Assembly (NCBI GenBank): GCA_032622095.1
Contig: CP136062.1
Coordinates: 53,418,849 to 53,482,848, forward strand
Length of the DNA: 64,000 nucleotides
Origin: Siphonodentalium dalli
Taxonomy: Eukaryota > Mollusca > Scaphopoda > Gadilida > Siphonodentaliidae
Direction of reading: 5' to 3'
Part shown: positions 55,580 through 64,000 of the stretch, in pieces
Position numbering within the stretch: the stretch's first letter is position 1
Layout of the letters: every line of letters begins with the position of its first letter
The notes under the pieces: model-generated
Databases searched by the model: none
Told to the model about the DNA's origin: nothing
Seen by the model: only the letters and a program-made list of their open reading frames with translations
Made by a program: the position numbers and the translations under genes

Positions 55580-58500
55580 ACTAGCAGGGTTACCCGGCGT
55601 TGCCCAGGTTAAAGTGATGTGAAGCCTCTGCATATTGTGGATATATCGTGGGAATAGAGGATACTCTTGTTCAAAGTGTTACATGTATTATCATAAATTG
55701 TATATCCAAATAGCATAAAAAAACATATTTCTTACACACGGAATATAAGAAGTAGCTCACCTTGTCGGATCAGAGCGATTGTCATTTTGTTTATCGCGAT
55801 TAATCCGTCCCACCAATAAAGAACTATTTATTTATTTACAACTGCGTATACTTCAGACTTTATAACATGAACATCATAAACACATTAGTTTGCAATAATA
55901 AAAGACGACAATTGGGTTTTACATAGCGATGTATCAATCAATCTAGTGGGTTTGACTAAGATTTTGAGGACACATGGTCATCATATCTCCATTAAGATAC
56001 AGATGTTTTTAAGAAATGTCCAGGTGCTCCTCTGTTCAAGGTGCTATATATACTGGCTAATTATTCTTAGTTTATAAAATGTTGCTATGAACCTATATCA
56101 GCTACAAGTATCCGGCTCAGAGCGAGATTTTGAGTTGTTTGTGTTAGGTTAGCTCTATTCTAAAACATGAAAGATATCCTCTGTATATTGGACAGATATA
56201 ACCTTGTCAGATGTCAGTATTGGAGGATCCTGAAAAGTCATGTGCCACTGACGGCACACTGTGACCACTATTGTTGAACAGGCCTTCTATACCTTTCCAT
56301 ATCTCTTGTAACTTTTTTGTGGAAACTATATTGAATGGGGCAGACTCATTTGTGTTATAATATTAACATGAGCTATTCTAATATTTTAACATGCACCATT
56401 ATCTCTCTCGTAAAAGTTACCACTGTTAGAACGCCTTGGTGCCATCTCGATTGTACACCGTGAAGTTATATATAGAACACATACAGGCAGACAAATATTT
56501 GAAAATATATCTAGGCACCAAATGTGACGTTTTTAACACGCACGATTTGATTCCTCGTGTTATTTGAGAAGAACGTGTATGAATTTGATGTTAATTGGCA
56601 CTAAACATATTTCTATCAGTTTGGTGACCCGCCCGTCCCTATTTCGGACTCAAGCGGCGCCACATTTGACATCATTAAACCACAAACTTAATATATATAA
56701 AATTGTTGAAAATTGGCGAGTATACAAATTCGTATCAAATTTAGTGCCACATATCTCTCACCCAAACGGCACCTATTTGGCGTATTTAAACCACACGATT
56801 AGATTCCTCGAATCACGGAGAACAATATATATCAGTCTGGTGGAAATCGGCACTATACATATTGTTTATCAATGTTTGTGTCTCTCTCACCATATTTGGA
56901 CCCCTGTCTCGAATTGCACCACTTTGGCTTCTTTAAATCACACAATTAGACTCCTGATATCATGGAGATGATTATTTATAAGTTTGGTGCTAATCGGCGA
57001 CTGAACTATTTTTTTTATCCAATTTAGTGCCCATCCCACACCCACACCATCTCTCACACAAACAGCACCAATATAACGTCATTAAATCACATGATTTGAA
57101 TCCCCGTATCATGGATAAGAATGTGTATCAATTTGGTGGAAATTGGCGCTAAAATTATTGTGTATCAATTTTGGTGTCCCTCTCCTTTTCAGTGCACCCC
57201 TGACTCGAATGACGCACTTTTAACAGTTTTAAGTCACACTATTAGACTCCTCATACCATGCGGATGATTCTGTATAAGTTTGGTAGCAATCTGTGACTAA
57301 ACCAATTCTGATCAAATTTAGTGCCTACCCCCACCCATCCAAACTCACATCCAAACGACACCAACTTGGCGTCTTTAAATCACACATTAGATTCCTTGTA
57401 TCGTGAAGAAGAATGTGTTTCAATTTGGTGGAAATCGCGCTAAAATTATTTTTTATCAATTTTGGTGCCCTCTCCCTTTCAGTGCACTCCTGACTCGAAT
57501 GACGCCACTTCTGACAGCTTTAAGCCATCCCATTAGACTCCTCGTATGATTTTGTATAAGTTTTTGTATAAAATTGGCAAGTATACAAATTCGTATCAAA
57601 CTTAGGACCCTCATATCTCTCATCCAAACGGCACCAATATGGCGTATCTAAACCACACGGTTATATTTCTCGTATCACGGAGAATATGTATCAATCTGCT
57701 GGAAATCGGCGCTAAACATATTGATCATATGTTTTGTGTTCCTCTCACTCTCTATGCATCATGACTCGAATGGCCCCACTTGTGACAGTTTATGACATCC
57801 TTAAAACACACTATTAGACTCCTGATATCATGGAGATGACTATTAATAAGTTTGGTACAATCGGCGACTAAACCAATTCTTATCAAATTTAGTGCCCACT
57901 AACCCCCATCTCTCACCCAAACAGCACCAACATAGCGTATTTAAATAACACGATTAGACTCCTCGTATTATGGATAAGAATGCGTATCACTTGGAAATTG
58001 GCGCTAAAATTGTGGTGCCCCTCTGCCTTTCAGTTCAACCCTGACTCGAATGACGCCATATTTGAGTCACACCGTTAGACTCCTCATACCATGGGGATGA
58101 TATTGTATAAGTGTGGTGGCAATCGGCGACTAACCCATCCTATTAAAATTGAGTGCTCCTCCCTCAATCTTTCATCCAAACGACAGCAAGTTGGAGTCTT
58201 TAAATCGCACAATTAGATTCCTTGTATCATGGAGAAGAATATTTATCAATTTGGTGGAAATCGGCGCTAAAATAAGTTTTATCAATTTTGGTGCCCCTTC
58301 CCCCTTCCGTGCATCCCTGATGCGAATGGCGCCACGCTTGACATATTTAAACAACACCATTGGACTCCTCATATCATGGGAATGATTATCTAAAGGTTTC
58401 CTGGCAATCGGCGGCAAACATTTTTTCTGCCCCTCCCCCAGTTCTGCACCTGACAACGGCAAAACTTTAGAAAATTCTAACGCCCACAATTATCTTTCTC

Positions 58501-58863
58501 GTAAAAAGTTACAACTAGTAGACCCGTTTGGTGCCATCTAGATGGTCCCTCGGCGCTAAATTTAGTTTATCAATTTTGGTGCCCCTCTACACTTCCGTGC
58601 ATCCCTGACTCGAACGACGTCACTTTTGACACATTTAAACCACACCTTCAGATTCCTTATATCATGGGAAAGTTTCGTGACAATCGGCTACAAATCTTGT
58701 TTCTGCCCCTCCCCTTTTCTGCCCCTGACAACAACGGCGTCACTTTATAAAATCCTAACCCGCACCATTATCTTTCTCGTAAAAAGTTACCCCTTTGGTG
58801 CCATCTAGACGGTCCTCTGTGAATTTCTATGGAACACAGACAGACAGACATTCGCAAATATAG
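55580..58863 (+). mobile_element. Large ACTAG-head element with internal tandem repeats
   Basis: Begins ACTAGCAGGGTTACCCGGCG and ends ACACAGACAGACAGACATTC then a short A/T-rich tail, the same head and tail style as 27897-29242. The 3' part is an expanded repeat array, annotated separately. A second tail-like stretch (GGCAGACAAATATTTGAAAA, about 56484-56503) suggests either an earlier end or an internally amplified 3' region. No transposase or RT frame is visible. Confidence 0.55.
56540..58860 (+). repeat. Degenerate tandem array of ~290-360 bp units
   Basis: Phrases such as CACACGATTAGA(C/T)TCCTCGTAT, CATGGAGATGATT, AAGTTTGGTxxxAATCGGCGAC, TATCAATTTTGGTGCCCCTC and CCTGACTCGAATG(A/G)CGCCAC recur in alternating order throughout. 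Short plus-strand frames (56564-56971, 58149-58385) repeat the same peptide motifs because of this, and I do not call them genes. Confidence 0.7.
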
Positions 58864-59264
58864 ATACAGATATCTACAATCTTTAATGACATGACAAATA
58901 TTTACAAGTTCACTGTTGTTTGCAGGTAATAAAACTAAACAGTTTCACCAGTTCAGCTTCTGTATTCATGAGCTCATAGCTAAAGATCATTAGCGGAAAC
59001 TAATTGTTTTTTTATTAAAAAAATTTCGTGTTAATTGAGAAAAAAACCCTAATGTTTTCGATTGAAAATATTATCATACAATGTCTGTTGATCAATGGTA
59101 ATTTACTTGAAATAAGTTGTGGGTCACATGTTTCTCTCTCTACTCCTTTCTTGAGTGGATATATATATTTATCGGGCCGCAATATTCGAATAAATGTCCA
59201 TCGTTGCAATATATGGGGCACAATATCAAATCATGTAATTAAAACGGTAAGTCAATAACTTTAT
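58864..59264. other. Non-coding, nothing recognised
   Basis: Overlapping short frames on both strands near 59015-59258, none with family features. Confidence 0.4.
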
Positions 59265-59440
59265 GAAATTGAAACCCATCACTTGTATAACAAAAACCAT
59301 TCCTTGTATGATGAAACCACTCCCTCGGATGAATGAAACCCCTCCCTTGTATAATTTAACATCTCCCTCGTATAAATGAATCTCCTCTCTCGCATAATTG
59401 AAACTCATTCCTTGTATATTGAAACTCCTCCCTCGCTAAT
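59265..59440 (+). repeat. ~24-bp degenerate minisatellite, seven copies
   Basis: Variants of GAAACCCCTCCCTTGTATAA with a short spacer recur between 59265 and 59440. Confidence 0.75.
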
Positions 59441-59749
59441 ACCCAAGACCATATTATAATATTATTTATTTAGTGGTTTGCATGTTTTGTGAAATTATTA
59501 ATTATTTCTGGGTACCTACATTTACTTAGTCAAAGTAAGAGAAATCAACATTACAACATCTCAAATGTATTATAGTCCAAATACTTGCACTAAGTTTTTG
59601 GATATTAGAGAAATTCCGCTTGTCTCGATTGTAGCTCTAACGTCACAAGTCACGTGCTTATACATGCTAATTTGTATAAGCAACTGGCTTTACGAGTGCG
59701 GCTATATGTATTCGTAGACAGGGATATGGGCGGCCACTGGTATAACAAT

Positions 59750-59910
59750 ACGTCAAATAAAAATTAATAGGTTTCAACTAACAATCAATAAGTCAATTCC
59801 AATCAATAGCAGCCAAACGAAATTATTAGATGTCAATAAATCAATTATAACTTAACAGAAGTCAATTTAAAATCAAAACACGTCAAATTAAATTATTAGA
59901 AGTCATGTAC
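59750..59910 (+). repeat. A-rich degenerate short repeats
   Basis: GTCAAxTxAAAxTxATTAGAxGTCAA-like phrases recur about every 20-25 bases (59752, 59842, 59885 and between). The stretch is nearly free of G outside the GTC phrases. Confidence 0.5.
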
Positions 59911-62361
59911 TTCCATATTGCGCATTCGTAATTTGGGAGGAGGGATTTTAGAGTGATATCGCTTGTAGCGATTGCTAGTATGCTTGTAATTGCACTATGT
60001 AACTCTAAAGTCACAGCTACCGTGACTTTTGCACACCGATTCCAGAAAGTTTGTGTGCATGGGCACCGTTTGGTGAACTTTACGAGTCCATTTTTATGTA
60101 CTCCGCTTCAGTGATAAACTTGTTCGAGCTATTCCAATCATACACCGCTTCAACAGAACGTTTCTCATAATTACATATAACATTTTCTCTCACCATTAAT
60201 GCGAGACCACTAAAATAGCCATATATACTTGACGACAACATCTTGTTCAATTGGAGGATGGTGCCCCTTTGTGAATATTTTGACCCAATATAATTCGAGA
60301 CACCACACTTCGGATTAATACAATATGATGCTACTTCTCCAGCCCAGGAAATTGAGGAAGAGATGCCTGGGCAATATTTTTGCGTAGGTGGAACAAATTG
60401 GCCAAGGAAAAAATGAATTTACCTCGTCAATTTTTCAATGATATTGCCATTAAAATGGTGTGAAACACTCCAGTATGTTGGTCACATACATGTAGAAATG
60501 GAGAATAATCTTGCCCAAAGTAGTTATTTTACAAATTTTATATCCAAATTGACAACACACACATATTAATTTAAAGCAGTAACTCTCGATGGGGAAATAA
60601 TTTGTGTTACGTCTCGAATGGAGAAGCAAATATTTACAATTGAGCCTAGTTCGGACGATGTTTTCTATGGAATGGTACGGTCGATTTGCTTAATATATTC
60701 GACGATGTTAGTAGACTGCTACATTCCTCCAGTTGATAATAGCACCTGAGTACTAACTTATCAGTTTCACGTACCCGAGCAAGTCCGTAATATGTCTTTA
60801 CAATCAAATATACGTTTATGACCCATGTATGCTATTGTATTATGTATGGTTAGTGATATCAAATACATTATAAACAATACTGTACGCTTAAAATTAATCC
60901 ACTGAAATTCCTGTAATCTAAATTCTTAGTTATTTTTGGGAGCATTGTTCCCTTGCCACTACTCAATATATTGAATGCCCCCAGTGCCATGAATACAATT
61001 GTATGACACTATACCGATATGTAAATGAGAGTGAAATTTGTCATTTTGACTAAATGGGTATATTTCTGATTGACACGATGAAATGTTTGTAACCCAAATG
61101 AACTTATGTTACCTAGGTAATAATATTGCCTCGGCAAACTGATTTTGCCAATACTGATTCCCGAACACGTCTCTTATATATGTTAGCAGGTGAATGCCAG
61201 GGCACTGTAATATAGATTCCCAAATAGCCGTGTTTTAACTTGCGGAGAACGTTTGTCGGTAATTTCCTAGTCTTGTAAAGCGAGACTTGTGTTCTATAGT
61301 ACTCGAGCAATTGTATTCTTGTAAATGACTTGCATTGTTTATTGGAATTTAACAATAGTCGATTACCCTTTGTTCACACCATACTGACTTATATGATATT
61401 CTCGGCGAGCCATCTGTAACTGGGATTCATTTCAGCAGCAAGCTGCTCGGTTTTTGGGGTGAATGAAGTGTCCTAAAGCTGCATATTTTTGTTATTCTAT
61501 AGTACGCGAATTGTCTATCTTAGGAAAAAACAAGAACTCGCTTGACGGGCTGATAAATTACCAACTCAGGGAGTTCCATAGTACACAAATAACACCGAAT
61601 CTGGTAGAACACGGTGTAAAAATTACAAGTATACGAGGCTGAATTAGTGAAACGCGTGCGAATGTCGATATGTTTGATTATCGTTTGGTGTATTGCACAC
61701 TCATCCATTATCTCTTTGTCGTCGTCCTAAATTTCACGGGGCCAATAAAATCAATGTCATATCATGTTGGGATGCTGGGTTCAAATTATGCATGGGCGTA
61801 TACATATATATTTTGAGATGGGGTTCATAAACAGAGAGAAGTTGCCTTTGATAAATAAAGGTTTCCACATAAATCATGTTGTGACAGGGGCGATTCTCAC
61901 CAAAATACTCAACAATTGGGAAATTCATGCAGGGACGTGTCGATAGGGGGTTGGTGCATCACCATAATCTTCGTCCCAACGTACATGGTGATTGAATTAC
62001 GGAGTTAAATAGCAATCAGTAAGAAGTTTCGATCGGTTGGAGTTGTTGGGTTGGAGATTTCTAACAGTTGGAAATCTTGAGTAACAATTGCAGAATTTCA
62101 ACCGAATGGGGTTTTAATATAGTTTTCACGAACTCGGAAATATTATCTGGAGATCTTTCGTACTGGATTTTGTCTGTTCTTGTAAATGACGGGAAATCGC
62201 ACACACTATTAAATTGCCGGTATCTTTAGTATTCGACACGTTCCCCGCAAGTCAAAACACGGCTGTTAGAAATCTATAGTACAGGGCCCAGGAGAGCTCT
62301 GCTAAGTTTGGTAAATTGTGAATCGATCCTCAGTGCCCACAAACGTTTGCCTTTATACACT
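59911..62361. other. Non-coding; dispersed repeat at 60715-60800
   Basis: Contains the partner of 47060-47205 at about 60715-60800. No gene is recognised; several frames of about 60-80 codons overlap on opposite strands. Confidence 0.4.
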
Positions 62362-63995
62362 ACTAGCAAGTTAGCCCGCCACTGGCGTGGTTCGTCTGAA
62401 ACATGAAATTTTTGTTTTTTAATTAATTAATTATTTTAATTTTTTTTTTTCAATGAGTTATGAGACTAAATTTTTTTAATTAGGCCAAAAAAAAAAAGGG
62501 TTTTGAGAATCGATGAGGGAGCGAGGGTTTTATTTTTATTTTTTATTTTCGTTATGGGGATAATGCCCATAGTTTAAAGCATGGGTTATAATTTCCCAGG
62601 TTAAGAAAATGTAAGGAGAACATTGTTTTGATATAATTTTATAAACTGATGTATTCCACTATAAAGAATGACCATAATAAGATCGTTCTCAACGTTGTAG
62701 ATGGACCAGTCTACTAACGTTTTATCACCTGTTGTCACATTTAATGGGAAGATAATATTTGCGTTTCTAATATTGTTTCGTAACAAGCATGTTTAATAAC
62801 AACAAACAGAGCTAAATATCCGGTTCAATTACTCAAATAAAAATACGGAAAATGAATACAATCGAAACGAAAAGATATATATAGTGAACTTCATAGAAAG
62901 TCTAGAATGACTTATTCTGCCGTATCTGAATAAGTATTATGTACCTCAATACATGCCAGCCATAACAACTTCAAATATTAAACCATCGACGTATATTGTG
63001 TAGATCGATGATTAAACCGGTTTGCGTTCCCGAAATGGTAAATCACAGAATTGTTTCCCGTTTACCGTTTACCTTTTCGAAAATACTGAAATATTTGAAC
63101 ACATTTGACTCAATAAATTGGGGTTTGGGCACCTTATGGTGACAATATACCTGGTAGTTATCGTTGCCTAGTGTCTGTTTTTGAATACCAACACATACAC
63201 CATTGTATGTCTATCATATTCGGTGTTTGAAACATAACTAATTTCTGTTTTCTAGTTTCCTATTTTCGTGTTATCATTTGACAGCGTGGTCAAATTTGAA
63301 AATCGTAATAAAATGCTTCAACACGGGCCTTTTTTCGAGACGCGGCTATGCCCGAGAATCAAAACCCTTTTTTTTTGGGCCTTAATTAATTATTTAAATT
63401 TCATTTTTTTTTTCAATGAGTTAATTCGGCCTTTTTAATTTTTTAATTTAATTTTTTTTCAATGAGTTAATTCTGCCTTTTTAATCAAGAGAAATTATGG
63501 TACCCGTCCCTAAAAGAGGTATGATTTACCCGATGAAAATCTCCCCCATTCCTAGGAACGACAGACATGAGATGTTGCCAGTCTGAGTTATTCACTCGAA
63601 CGAATGGCAGTCGTGCCATTCACGGAGAACAGCAAATGGAAAGCACTCAAAAGTATTGTTCCCGTATCTTTTGACTTCCAATAAATCTCTCCGCATAATA
63701 AAGAGCGTTAACCGGTTAACGAACCCAAATATGGAAGATCTTTATCAACAACACTGCGGATAGGAACGCTCTTTAACCATCAACGCGATTAACCCCCGAA
63801 GTGCCGTTTGCGGTGATTTTGATGATTGGGAGTTGATAATGAGTGCCCAGAGCTTGTCCAAAACGCGACGACGACCATTTCCGTGTGTTTTGACCCTTAG
63901 ATGGGAAGTTTGAGCTCGATCTGACCAGCCGTTTTCGATTCTATAAAATACACACACACACACACATTTATATACGGAAGTCTCAAAATATATAG
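62362..63995 (+). mobile_element. ACTAG-head element at the window edge
   Basis: Head ACTAGCAAGTTAGCCCGCCA at 62362. The tail-like end at 63936-63995 has (AC)n then CTCAAAATATATAGTA, as in 27897-29242. Inside are inverted segments (GGCCAAAAAAAAAAAGGGTT near 62484 and its complement near 63362) and repeated TTTCAATGAGTTA blocks at 62450, 63412 and 63459. Whether this is one element or two nested ones is not resolved. Confidence 0.45.
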
Positions 63996-64000
63996 TAGGT

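Noticed and set aside
56564-56971. 135-codon plus-strand frame
   Set aside because: Its peptide phrases (SLNHTIRLLISW) recur in other frames of the same tandem array, so it is repeat-derived.

Overview
This is a window of an AT-rich, repeat-dense eukaryotic genome, almost certainly from an invertebrate animal. Three things point to this: GT-AG introns that all interrupt codons in the same phase, a fibrinogen-related (FReD) lectin exon preceded by a Thr-rich stalk exon, and a non-LTR retrotransposon with a 2A-like NPGP motif of the kind known from marine invertebrates. Many short motifs such as repeated TGACCTTGACCTT are, to my recollection, common in lophotrochozoan genomes, but I cannot fix the phylum from sequence alone. 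I see no bacterial operons, rRNA genes, CRISPR arrays or confident tRNA genes.

Layout. 1-7080: non-coding sequence with diverged direct and tandem repeats. 7084-10956: a non-coding 3.9 kb element with ~480 bp inverted arms. 11172-17682: the most striking object, a 6.5 kb foldback-type element with ~1 kb inverted arms, a candidate 6-bp target duplication (AGGGAT), and a 4.5 kb mosaic minisatellite core with a 777-bp higher-order duplication. 19.5-25.6 kb: a nearly full-length LINE (ORF1, endonuclease, reverse transcriptase) broken by frameshifts. 26-32 kb: a long hairpin, two head-to-tail copies of one element family, and a 1.76 kb terminal-inverted-repeat element. 32.1-37.9 kb: three plus-strand exons that splice in frame into a mucin-stalk/FReD secreted protein; a broken FReD copy follows, interrupted by a short polyA retro-insertion. 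38.3-45 kb: minisatellites, two candidate Cys-rich exons, and a 5'-truncated LINE inserted inside a 47-bp minisatellite. 45-64 kb: no convincing host genes; inverted-repeat elements, a 31-34 bp minisatellite, and large elements that share an ACTAG head motif.

Only the FReD exons look like host coding sequence with good support. The rest is mobile DNA and its decay products. Several elements are nested or arranged so that their history can be read: a LINE inside a minisatellite, a polyA insert inside a FReD duplicate, and satellite amplification inside a foldback transposon.
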